From Streptomyces sp. GESEQ-4 (GTDB lineage: Bacteria; Actinomycetota; Actinomycetes; Streptomycetales; Streptomycetaceae), in contig NZ_JAFFSU010000009.1 of NCBI RefSeq assembly GCF_017948455.1, positions 1 through 64,000 on the forward strand: 64,000 nucleotides of DNA, written 5' to 3'. Below are positions 26,491-34,197 of this stretch, in pieces. A program made the translations under genes and the position numbers. The notes beneath the pieces are model-generated. The model was not told the origin of the DNA. It ran no database searches and saw only the letters and a program-made list of their open reading frames with translations. The stretch's first letter is position 1. The number at the start of each line of letters is the position of its first letter.

Positions 26491-27759
26491 GTGACGGACA
26501 TCGTCGACGAGCTGAAGTGGCGAGGGCTGTTCGCCCTGTCCACTGACGAGGACGCATTGCGCAAGGCGCTCGCGGACGGTCCCGTCACGTTCTATTGCGG
26601 TTTCGACCCGACGGCGGCCAGTCTCCACGTCGGCCACCTGGTCCAGGTCCTCACCATGCGCCGGCTCCAGCAGGCGGGACTGCGCCCGCTCGCCCTCGTG
26701 GGCGGCGCGACCGGTCAGATCGGCGACCCCCGCCCGACCGCGGAGCGCACGCTGAACGACCCGGAGACGGTCGCCGCCTGGGTCGACCGGCTGCGCTCGC
26801 AGATCGAGCCGTTCCTCACCTTCGAGGGTGAGAACGCAGCGGTGATGGTGAACAACCTGGACTGGACGGCCGGCATGTCCGCCATCGAGTTCCTGCGCGA
26901 CATCGGCAAGCACTTCCGCGTCAACAAGATGCTGACCAAGGACTCGGTCGCGCGGCGACTGCAGTCCGAGGAAGGCATCAGCTACACGGAGTTCAGCTAC
27001 CAGCTGCTCCAGGGCATGGACTTCCTGGAGCTGTACCGGCGGTACGGCTGCACGCTCCAGCAGGGCGGCAGCGACCAGTGGGGCAACCTCACGGCCGGGC
27101 TCGACCTGATCCACAAGCTGGAGCCGCACGCGGGCGTGCACGCGATCGCCACTCCGCTGATGACCAAGGCGGACGGCACCAAGTTCGGCAAGACCGAGGG
27201 CGGGGCGATCTGGCTCGACCCGGAGATGACGACGCCGTACGCGTTCTACCAGTTCTGGCTGAACGTGGACGACCGGGACGTCTCGACGTACATGCGCATC
27301 CTGTCCTTCAAGTCCCGTGCGGAACTGGAGGAGTTGGAGAAGCAGACGGAGGAGCGGCCGCAGGCCCGGGCCGCGCAGCGCGCGCTCGCCGAGGAGCTGA
27401 CGACGCTGGTGCACGGTGCGGAGCAGACGGCGGCGGTGATCGCCGCGTCCCGTGCGCTCTTCGGGCAGGGCGAGCTGGCGGAGCTGGACGACCGGACGCT
27501 GGCCGCGGCGCTGTCCGAGGTGCCGCATGTGCGGGTTGCCGAGCTCGGGCCGGTCGTCGATCTGTTCGCCGAGGTCGGGCTGGTGGCGAGTAAGTCGGCT
27601 GCGCGGCGCACGGTGAAGGAGGGCGGGGCGTACGTGAACAACGTGAAGGTCGCGGCGGAGGACTTCGTCCCGGTGGTAGGGGATCTGCTGCACGGGCGGT
27701 GGCTGGTGCTGCGGCGTGGGAAGAAGAATCTTGCGGCTGTGGAGGTTGTGGGCGGGTAG
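26491..27759 (+). CDS. tyrS: Tyrosyl-tRNA synthetase
   Basis: Charges tRNA-Tyr. The 422-residue class I synthetase has the HIGH motif as H46-V-G-H49 in ASLHVGHLVQVL and the KMSKS motif as KFGKT near 231-235. Tyrosine-binding residues lie in SYTEFSYQLLQGMDF and QQGGSDQWGNLTAG. A C-terminal S4 RNA-binding domain (about 355-420; SKSAARRTVKEGGAYVNNVK) completes it. GTG start. The 59-base gap after tldE holds no T-box, so it is probably cotranscribed or constitutively expressed. Confidence 0.97.
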   Translation: MTDIVDELKWRGLFALSTDEDALRKALADGPVTFYCGFDPTAASLHVGHLVQVLTMRRLQQAGLRPLALVGGATGQIGDPRPTAERTLNDPETVAAWVDRLRSQIEPFLTFEGENAAVMVNNLDWTAGMSAIEFLRDIGKHFRVNKMLTKDSVARRLQSEEGISYTEFSYQLLQGMDFLELYRRYGCTLQQGGSDQWGNLTAGLDLIHKLEPHAGVHAIATPLMTKADGTKFGKTEGGAIWLDPEMTTPYAFYQFWLNVDDRDVSTYMRILSFKSRAELEELEKQTEERPQARAAQRALAEELTTLVHGAEQTAAVIAASRALFGQGELAELDDRTLAAALSEVPHVRVAELGPVVDLFAEVGLVASKSAARRTVKEGGAYVNNVKVAAEDFVPVVGDLLHGRWLVLRRGKKNLAAVEVVGG

Positions 27760-27780
27760 CGCCGTGGGGGTGTGGGGAGC

Positions 27781-27841
27781 TGGCTGGCTGCGGGTTCGTT
27801 GTGGCTTGTCGCGCAGTTCCCCGCGCCCCTGAAGGGGCGCT
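27781..27841. repeat. Streptomyces intergenic repeat (REP-like) with terminator hairpin
   Basis: TGGCTGGCTGCGGGTTCG ... GTCGCGCAGTTCCCCGCGCC, ending in GCGCCCC-TGAA-GGGGCGC (27823-27840). It closes both convergent genes, tyrS and the GlsB-like gene. Confidence 0.75.
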
Positions 27842-27846
27842 TCACC

Positions 27847-28125
27847 TCACGTGCGTTGTTTTCTTTTCCCCAGCGTTGCCATGTACAGCATGTCGCCTAC
27901 GCCCACGATGACCAGTGCTGCGACCAGCTGGAAGGCGTGGCGGCTCCAGTCGATGCCGGCGGTTTCGTCCACGCCCACTCCTCGGGCGATGGAGTTGCCG
28001 ACGATGGCGCCGAGCATGCCGAAGATGGTCGTCAGCCAGAGGGGGCTGTGCTGCTTGCCGGGCAGGATCGCCTTGGCGATCAGCCCCAGCACGAATCCCA
28101 CGATGATCGCCCACAACCAGCCCAT
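27847..28125 (-). CDS. GlsB/YeaQ/YmgE-family small membrane protein
   Basis: A 92-residue, three-helix membrane protein. Family pattern: GWLWAIIVGFVLGLIAKAIL, PGK, LTTIFGMLGAIVGNSIARGV, and a third helix FQLVAALVIVGVGDMLYMA. Transglycosylase-associated/GlsB proteins are stress-induced in many bacteria, function unknown. ATG at 28125 behind AAGGAGGCAGCC. The upstream region carries repeated GCGCTACGGCGC boxes at 28180-28223. Confidence 0.88.
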   Translation of the reverse strand: MGWLWAIIVGFVLGLIAKAILPGKQHSPLWLTTIFGMLGAIVGNSIARGVGVDETAGIDWSRHAFQLVAALVIVGVGDMLYMATLGKRKQRT

Positions 28126-28179
28126 GGCTGCCTCCTTGTACGGCTCGACGTGAGCATTACGCCCAGTGTCGGCCCGTTC

Positions 28180-28223
28180 GCGCTACGGCGCATGTCGGGT
28201 ACGGCGCTACGCGCTACGGCGCA
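28180..28223. repeat. Repeated GCGCTACGGCGC boxes
   Basis: GCGCTACGGCGCA occurs at 28180-28192 and 28211-28223, with a GGCGCTACGCGC variant at 28204-28215. Each is a near-palindrome. They lie 55-100 bases upstream of the GlsB-like start and could be regulatory. Confidence 0.4.
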
Positions 28224-28369
28224 GTCCACTCGCCCTGGTCGGAGGTGCCCCGGTCTCGTAGGAGACGCAGGTGCGGCGTAACGTGGAGGCTGTCCGGGCT
28301 CGGCTTCTCCGCCTGGGCGGAGCGGGTACGGGCCGGGAAGAGTCCGATGCGGGCGGATGGTGGAATGTG

Positions 28370-28768
28370 ATGCGGAAGCAGCATGGTGGCGGCAACGCCC
28401 AGGTATTCCGGATCACTGGGGCCCGGGCGAGCCTTCAGGACGATGTACGCGGGCGGCAGCGGCGCTACGTCATTTCGATGTCGGTCCGTACGGTGTCCGT
28501 GGTTCTCGCGGCCACACTCTGGAACGTCGAACGGCACGTCGCCATCGTGGCGTTGGTGCTCGGGGTGGTGCTGCCCTATATCTCGGTGGTGATCGCCAAC
28601 GCCGGGCGGGAGAACGCGGCGTCGCTTCCGTCGACGTTCGTGACCGCGCCGACGCCGCCGATGATCGCTCCGCCGCCAGGCGACGACGGCTTCGCGGAAC
28701 CGGCGACGGAAGAAGCGGCGGCCGAACCGGAGCCCGGCGCGAGAGGCGAGCGAAGCGACCGGATGTGA
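28370..28768 (+). CDS. DUF3099 membrane protein
   Basis: A 132-residue actinobacterial membrane protein. The N-terminal FRITGARASLQDDVRGRQRR and YVISMSVRTVSVVLAATLW regions match DUF3099, followed by a second helix (HVAIVALVLGVVLPYISVVI) and an acidic, proline-rich cytoplasmic tail. ATG at 28370 fits the conserved MRKQHGG start and an upstream GGTGGAAT. Function unknown. Confidence 0.85.
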   Translation: MRKQHGGGNAQVFRITGARASLQDDVRGRQRRYVISMSVRTVSVVLAATLWNVERHVAIVALVLGVVLPYISVVIANAGRENAASLPSTFVTAPTPPMIAPPPGDDGFAEPATEEAAAEPEPGARGERSDRM

Positions 28769-28912
28769 GCTTGCGGAGGCTCTCCAGCCGGAGGTCGGCT
28801 CCGTGCCAAGCTCAGGAAAAGCTCAGATCAATCATGTTGTTCCGGTGCCGAGCGAGTACTGACCCGTGACATACTTTCCAAGCGCTCCGCATCCCCCGTC
28901 GGAGCGACAGAC

Positions 28913-28950
28913 CGACGCCGGGCAGCTCCCCCCGTGGCTGCTCGGCGTCG
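28913..28950 (+). terminator. Terminator after the DUF3099 gene
   Basis: CGACGCCGGGCAG (28913-28925) pairs with CTGCTCGGCGTCG (28938-28950), a 13-bp stem with one G-U pair, followed by CCTTTCG. Confidence 0.75.
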
Positions 28951-28975
28951 CCTTTCGTGGGGTTAGGGTCGGGAC

Positions 28976-29215
28976 GTGATTCTGAACGTCCCCGGCAACG
29001 ATCCGGCCTCTCCCATCTGCTCCGCCAAGGGCTGCCGTGCCGCCGCCGTGTGGGTGCTCGCCTGGAACAATCCGAAGCTGCACACGCCGGAGCGGCGCAA
29101 GACCTGGCTGGCGTGCGAGGAGCACCGGGAGCATCTCTCGCAGTTCCTCGGGGTGCGGGGGTTCTTGAAGGACGTGGTCCTGCTGGAGGAGTGGGAGTCC
29201 CCCGACCAGGCCTAG
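28976..29215 (+). CDS. Small Cys/His-rich hypothetical protein
   Basis: A 79-residue protein with a likely metal site: PICSAKGC (CxxxxC), then LACEEHREHL (CxxH and a further His). It contains conserved-looking AVWVLAWNNPKLHTPERRKT. I recall similar actinobacterial proteins misnamed acetone carboxylase in databases; nothing here supports that activity. GTG start at 28976. Convergent with moaA, 6 bases away. Confidence 0.72.
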   Translation: MILNVPGNDPASPICSAKGCRAAAVWVLAWNNPKLHTPERRKTWLACEEHREHLSQFLGVRGFLKDVVLLEEWESPDQA

Positions 29216-29221
29216 TCCTGT

Positions 29222-30211
29222 TTAGCCCCCGATCGCCGACATCGGCCTGTCCGGCTGCACGAACGTCGGGTCGTCCAGGCCGGCGCCCGCCTTCTTGCCC
29301 CACATGGCCAGGCGCCAGATGCGGGCTATTTCCTCGTCGGGGGCGTCGGAGCGCAGGGCGGCGCGAAGGTCGGTCTCCTCGCGGGCGAACAGGCAGGTGC
29401 GTACCTGGCCGTCTGCGGTGAGGCGGGTGCGGTCGCAGGCCGAGCAGAACGGGCGGGTGACCGAGGCGATGACGCCGACCACGTGCGGGCCGCCGTCCAC
29501 CAGCCAGCGTTCCGCGGGGGCCGAGCCGCGCTTCTCCGAGCCTTCCTCGGTCAGCTCGAAGCGCGTGCGCAGGGAGGTCAGGATGTCGCCTGCCGTGATC
29601 ATGCCGTCGCGCTTCCAGCCGTGCTGGGCGTCCAGCGGCATCTGCTCGATGAACCGCAGCTCGTAGTCGTGCTCGACGGCCCAGGCCAGGAGGTCGGGGG
29701 CCTCGTCGTCGTTCAGCCCCGGCATCAGGACCGAGTTGACCTTGACCGGGGTCAGGCCCGCCTCGCGGGCGGCGTGCAGGCCCTCGATGACGTCCTTGTG
29801 GCGGTCCCGGCGGGTGAGGGTCTTGAAGACGTCCGGGCGCAGCGTGTCCAGCGAGACGTTGACCCGGTCCAGGCCCGCCGCCTTCAGGGCGCTCGCGGTG
29901 CGCTTGAGGCCGATGCCGTTCGTGGTCAGGGACATCTGGGGGCGCGGCTCCAGCGCGGCGACGCGCTTGACGATGCCGACCAGGCCGGGGCGCAGCAGCG
30001 GCTCGCCGCCGGTGAAGCGGACCTCCGTGATGCCCAGGGAGGTGACGGCTATGTCGATCAGGCGGACGATCTCGTCGTCCGTGAGCAGGTCGGGCTTTGC
30101 CAGCCACTGCAGGCCCTCCTCGGGCATGCAGTACGTACAGCGCAGATTGCAGCGGTCGGTGAGCGAGACCCTCAGGTCGGTGGCCACTCGGCCGTAGGTG
30201 TCGATGAGCAC
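29222..30211 (-). CDS. moaA: GTP 3',8-cyclase MoaA
   Basis: Radical-SAM enzyme that starts molybdenum-cofactor synthesis by converting GTP to 3',8-cyclo-GTP. The 329-residue protein has the SAM cluster CNLRCTYC (C21, C25, C28), GGEPLLRPG, and the C-terminal cluster CSACDRTRLTADGQVRTC (CxxC ... C). It ends in the essential double glycine (SAIGG). GTG at 30211 starts VLIDTYGR, the usual N-terminus. No other moa gene is adjacent. Confidence 0.96.
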   Translation of the reverse strand: MLIDTYGRVATDLRVSLTDRCNLRCTYCMPEEGLQWLAKPDLLTDDEIVRLIDIAVTSLGITEVRFTGGEPLLRPGLVGIVKRVAALEPRPQMSLTTNGIGLKRTASALKAAGLDRVNVSLDTLRPDVFKTLTRRDRHKDVIEGLHAAREAGLTPVKVNSVLMPGLNDDEAPDLLAWAVEHDYELRFIEQMPLDAQHGWKRDGMITAGDILTSLRTRFELTEEGSEKRGSAPAERWLVDGGPHVVGVIASVTRPFCSACDRTRLTADGQVRTCLFAREETDLRAALRSDAPDEEIARIWRLAMWGKKAGAGLDDPTFVQPDRPMSAIGG

Positions 30212-30311
30212 GTGGGCCCCCTCCCTCGCAGCGGATCCATCTTTTCCGACACCTGCGAGCCTACGCGACGCCGCTGACAACAAGCAGGGGGCTTTTACTA
30301 CCAGGCACGAC

Positions 30312-30345
30312 GCGGCCGCGTCGTAGGGATCTACGACGCGGCCGC
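30312..30345 (-). terminator. Terminator of the acetate-symporter operon
   Basis: GCGGCCGCGTCGTAG (30312-30326) pairs perfectly with CTACGACGCGGCCGC (30331-30345), 15 bp with a 4-base loop. Confidence 0.85.
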
Positions 30346-30359
30346 GGGGCGGGGTGGGC

Positions 30360-31979
30360 TCAGTGCGCGCCGGTGCCCGTGAGGGAGCGGACCTCCAGCT
30401 CGGCGTACTTGCCGGTGTCCGGCTCCTCCTTGGACAGGTAGGTGCCGACGATGCCCATCAGGAAGCCGAACGGGATCGAGATGATGCCCGGGTTCTTCAG
30501 CGGGAACCAGGAGAAGTCGACGTCGGGGAACATCGCCGTGGGGTCGCCGGAGACGACGGGCGAGAACAGCACCAGGCCGACGGCCACGGTCAGACCGCCG
30601 TAGATCGACCACAGGGCGCCCTGGGTGGTGAACCGCTTCCAGAACAGGCTGTAGAGGATCGTCGGCAGGTTGGCGGAGGCGGCGACCGCGAAGGCGAGGG
30701 CGACGAGGCCGGCCACGTTCAGGTCGCGGGCGAGGGAGCCCAGGAGGATGGAGACGGCGCCGATGCCGATGGTCGCCAGACGGGCGGCCTTGACCTCCTC
30801 CTTCTCGGTGGCCTTCCCCTTGCGGATGACGTTGGCGTAGATGTCGTGCGCGAAGGAGGACGACGAGGCCAGGGTGAGGCCGGCGACCACGGCGAGGATC
30901 GTCGCGAAGGCCACCGCCGAGATCGTGGCGAGCAGGATCGCGCCCCACGCGGAGTCGACGCCGCCCAGGTGCAGGGCGAGCAGAGGCGCGGCCGTGTTGC
31001 CGGACTTGTTGGACGCGATGATCTCTTCCTGCGAGATCAGCGCCGCCGCTCCGAAGCCGAGCGCGATGGTCATCAGGTAGAAGCCGCCGATGATGCCGAT
31101 CGCCCAGTTGACGGACTTCCGGGCGGCCTGGGAGTTGGGCACCGTGTAGAAGCGGATCAGGATGTGCGGCAGGCCGGCGGTGCCGAGCACCAGGGCGATG
31201 CCGAGCGAGATGAAGTCCAGCTTGGTGGTGCCGGTCGCGCCGTACTGGAGGCCGGGCTCCAGGAAGGCGGCGCCCTTGCCGCTGTTCTCGGCGGCGGTGC
31301 CGAGCAGGTCGGAGATGTTGAAGTTGAACTTCAGCAGCACCAGGAAGGTGATCAGGATGGTGCCGCTGATGAGCAGCACGGCCTTGACCATCTGGACCCA
31401 GGTGGTGCCCTTCATACCGCCGATGGAGACGTACACGATCATCAGGACACCGACGAGGGCGACGATCAGGATCTTGCCCGCGTCGGAGGTGATCCCGAGC
31501 AGCAGGGAGACCAGGACGCCCGCGCCCGCCATCTGGGCCAGCAGGTAGAAGATCGAGACGACGATCGTGGAGGTGCCGGCGGCCGTGCGCACGGGGCGCT
31601 GGCGCATGCGGTACGCGAGGACGTCGCCCATCGTGTAGCGGCCGGAGTTCCTGAGCGGCTCGGCCACCAGGAGCAGGGCCACCAGCCAGGCGACCAGGAA
31701 GCCGATGGAGTACAGGAAGCCGTCGTAGCCGAAGAGGGCGATGGCGCCCGCGATGCCCAGGAAGGACGCGGCCGACATGTAGTCGCCGGAGACCGCGAGG
31801 CCGTTCTGGAAGGCGCTGAACGAACGGCCGCCCGCGTAGAAGTCGGCGGCGTCCTTGGTCTGGCGGCCCGCCCAGACGGTGATGAACAGGGTCGCGACCA
31901 CGAAGAGCGCGAACAGGGTGATGATCAGTGGTCGGTGCTCGCTGGCCTCGTTGGCCGCAAGCGTCATCGCGGGGCTCAT
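30360..31979 (-). CDS. Cation/acetate symporter (SSS family, ActP-like)
   Basis: Sodium:solute symporter of 539 residues with about thirteen helices. It brings in acetate or other short monocarboxylates. Family traits: FYAGGRSFSAFQNGLAVSGD (substrate/ion helix), GYDGFLYSIGFLVAWLVALL, YVSIGGMKGTTWVQMVKAV, LGTAGLPHILIRFYTVPNSQ, SSSSFAHDIYANVIRKG. The ATG at 31979 overlaps the DUF485 stop (ATGA). The DUF485-actP pairing is the standard operon in many bacteria. Confidence 0.94.
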   Translation of the reverse strand: MSPAMTLAANEASEHRPLIITLFALFVVATLFITVWAGRQTKDAADFYAGGRSFSAFQNGLAVSGDYMSAASFLGIAGAIALFGYDGFLYSIGFLVAWLVALLLVAEPLRNSGRYTMGDVLAYRMRQRPVRTAAGTSTIVVSIFYLLAQMAGAGVLVSLLLGITSDAGKILIVALVGVLMIVYVSIGGMKGTTWVQMVKAVLLISGTILITFLVLLKFNFNISDLLGTAAENSGKGAAFLEPGLQYGATGTTKLDFISLGIALVLGTAGLPHILIRFYTVPNSQAARKSVNWAIGIIGGFYLMTIALGFGAAALISQEEIIASNKSGNTAAPLLALHLGGVDSAWGAILLATISAVAFATILAVVAGLTLASSSSFAHDIYANVIRKGKATEKEEVKAARLATIGIGAVSILLGSLARDLNVAGLVALAFAVAASANLPTILYSLFWKRFTTQGALWSIYGGLTVAVGLVLFSPVVSGDPTAMFPDVDFSWFPLKNPGIISIPFGFLMGIVGTYLSKEEPDTGKYAELEVRSLTGTGAH

Positions 31980-32332
31980 GCGCCGCCCTCCATCCGGGAC
32001 TTGATCGCTTCTGCCTTGGGGTCGAGCTTCGCGGCGGCGTGCCGCGAGTACCACCAGGCGATGAGGAACGTGGTGAGGAACTGGGCAAGGCCGAAGACGA
32101 AGGCGATGTTGATGTTGCCGACCACCTTGGTGCCCATGAAGTCGCCCGCGTAGTTGGACAGCAGGACGTACAGCAGGTACCAGACGATGAAGCCGACGGT
32201 CAGGGGAAAGGCGAAGGAGCGGTAGGAGCGGCGCAGTTCACCGAACTCCGCGCTCTCCTGCACCTCGACGAACTCCTCTGTGGAAGGGAGTTGGTGTTCT
32301 TCTTTCGAGGGGGGCGGTGCGTCGGTAGCCAC
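31976..32332 (-). CDS. DUF485 membrane protein
   Basis: A 118-residue two-helix membrane protein (FPLTVGFIVWYLLYVLLSNY; FVFGLAQFLTTFLIAWWYSR). It is nearly always encoded upstream of ActP-type symporters and is presumed an accessory or assembly partner. GTG at 32332 behind CGAGGAGACTCC. Its stop is fused to the symporter start. Divergent from the first subtilase gene across 248 bases. Confidence 0.93.
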   Translation of the reverse strand: MATDAPPPSKEEHQLPSTEEFVEVQESAEFGELRRSYRSFAFPLTVGFIVWYLLYVLLSNYAGDFMGTKVVGNINIAFVFGLAQFLTTFLIAWWYSRHAAAKLDPKAEAIKSRMEGGA

Positions 32333-32580
32333 GGAGTCTCCTCGCGTTGCGGGTGCTGTTGTCAGAGAGCCTCGATCGTGCTCGGGTCTCCTGCCCAAGG
32401 TCACGGCGCCACGCGAGGACCGGTTCAACCCTCGGTACTTCTTTCCGAACCAACATCGGGGAAGTCATTGCTGGCCAGCGCAATCGGGGGATAGTTTCGC
32501 CCTGTCCCACCCGTCATGTACCTGCCCGGGCATCATCTGTGTCTCGGGCCGGTTTCGTTTCCGGATGATGTGGAGATCCC

Positions 32581-34110
32581 ATGCCTCATCTGCGTTCCAG
32601 ACGTCGGCTCGCTCTCGCCGTGCCCGTCGTTCTGTCACTGACCGCCTCGCTCGGTTTCCTGCCGGCGGCCGCCTCGGCCGCCCCGCAGGCGGAGTCGGCC
32701 GCGCAGGCCGCGGACGCACCCGTATTGGCGTATGTCGTCAACACGAAGACGGACCGTCGCACCATCGCGGCCGTGCAGAAGGCGATCGTCGCGAAGGGCG
32801 GCACCGTCGTCGAGACGTACCCGAAGATCGGCGTGATCGTCGTGCACTCGGCGAACCCGGACTTCGGCGCGCAGATCCGCGCCGTGCGCGGGGTGCAGTC
32901 GGCGGGTGCCACACGCACCGCGCCGCTGACCGCCGCCGGCACCACGGACGAGGGCGCCGCGCAGCTCCTGACGAAGGAGCAGGCCGCGAAGGTCGCCAAG
33001 GCCTCCGCCGCCACGGGCGCGAGCGAGCCTCTCGAAGCCGACCAGTGGGACCTGCGGGCGATCGGCGCCGACAAGGCCGCGCAGATCAACCCGGGCAGCA
33101 GGAAGGTCACCGTCGCCGTCATCGACACCGGCGTCGACGACACCCACCCCGACATAGCCCCCAACTTCTCCCGCTCGCAGTCGGCGAGTTGTGTGGGCGG
33201 CAAGGCCGACACCAGCGAGGGCTCCTGGCGGCCGTACACCGCGCAGGACTACCACGGCACGCATGTGGCCGGTGAGATAGCCGCGGCCCGCAACGGCATC
33301 GGTGTCGCCGGTGTCGCGCCGGGCGTCAAGGTCGCCGGCATCCAGGTGACCGACCCCGCCAACGGCCTCTTCTACCCGGAGAGCGTCGTGTGCGCGTTCG
33401 TGTTCGCCGCCGACCACGGCGTGGAGATCACGAACAACAGCTACTACGTGGACCCGTGGCTGTACAACTGCCTGGACGACCCCGACCAGAAGGCCATCGT
33501 CGACGCGGTCAACCGGGCCCAGCTGTACGCGCAGGGCAAGGGCACCCTGAACGTCGCCGCGGCGGGCAACTCCAACCACGACCTGAACGCGGACTCCCTC
33601 GTCGACGACTCCAGCCCCGACGACTCCACCCCGGTCGAGCGCACCATCGACCCGCACGAGTGCTTCGACGTGCCGACGATGCTGCCGGGCGTCGTCACGG
33701 TCAGCTCGGTCGGCGTGAACAACCTCAAGTCGTACTTCTCCACGTACGGCAAGGGAGTCGTCGATGTGGCGGCACCGGGCGGCGACGGGCGGTACCAGAC
33801 CCCGGACACGCCCTCGAAGAACGGCCGCATCCTGTCCACGATGCCGAACAACGCGTACGGCTTCCTGCAGGGCACCTCGATGGCCTCGCCGCATGCCGCG
33901 GGTGTCGCCGCGCTGCTGAAGTCGACGCACCCGAAGGCGTCTCCGGCGCAACTGCGGGCGCTGCTCAAGGCGCAGGCCGACAACCCCGGTTGCCCCGACT
34001 CGTACGACCAGGACGGGAACGGCACGCAGGACGCGGTGTGTGAGGGACCGAAGCGGGTCAACGGCTTCTACGGTTTCGGCATCGTCGACGCCCTGGACGC
34101 GGTGAAGTAG
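32581..34110 (+). CDS. Secreted S8 subtilisin-like serine protease
   Basis: Exported protease of 509 residues: signal peptide (basic HLRSRRRLALAVPVVLSLTA to about ASA, residue 33), I9-like propeptide (about 45-115), then the S8 domain. The catalytic triad is Asp182 (AVIDTGVDDTHPD), His225 (YHGTHVAGEIAA) and Ser433 (GTSMASPHAAG); the oxyanion Asn is in VAAAGNSNHD. Near the C-terminus DQDGNGTQD looks like a calcium loop flanked by two Cys. It is followed 87 bases on by a close paralogue, so they arose by tandem duplication. ATG at 32581. Likely nutrient or developmental protease (inference). Confidence 0.94.
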   Translation: MPHLRSRRRLALAVPVVLSLTASLGFLPAAASAAPQAESAAQAADAPVLAYVVNTKTDRRTIAAVQKAIVAKGGTVVETYPKIGVIVVHSANPDFGAQIRAVRGVQSAGATRTAPLTAAGTTDEGAAQLLTKEQAAKVAKASAATGASEPLEADQWDLRAIGADKAAQINPGSRKVTVAVIDTGVDDTHPDIAPNFSRSQSASCVGGKADTSEGSWRPYTAQDYHGTHVAGEIAAARNGIGVAGVAPGVKVAGIQVTDPANGLFYPESVVCAFVFAADHGVEITNNSYYVDPWLYNCLDDPDQKAIVDAVNRAQLYAQGKGTLNVAAAGNSNHDLNADSLVDDSSPDDSTPVERTIDPHECFDVPTMLPGVVTVSSVGVNNLKSYFSTYGKGVVDVAAPGGDGRYQTPDTPSKNGRILSTMPNNAYGFLQGTSMASPHAAGVAALLKSTHPKASPAQLRALLKAQADNPGCPDSYDQDGNGTQDAVCEGPKRVNGFYGFGIVDALDAVK

Positions 34111-34197
34111 TTCCCACGCGTGGCGCGGCCCGAGGCGGGCCGCGCCGCCCGGACTTCCCGCACGGTCCGCCCGTACCACGAACGAACTGGAGAGACC

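Noticed and set aside
28976..29215. Acetone carboxylase annotation for the 79-residue protein
   Set aside because: The protein is far too small and has only a Cys/His metal-like site; the name appears to be a propagated misannotation.
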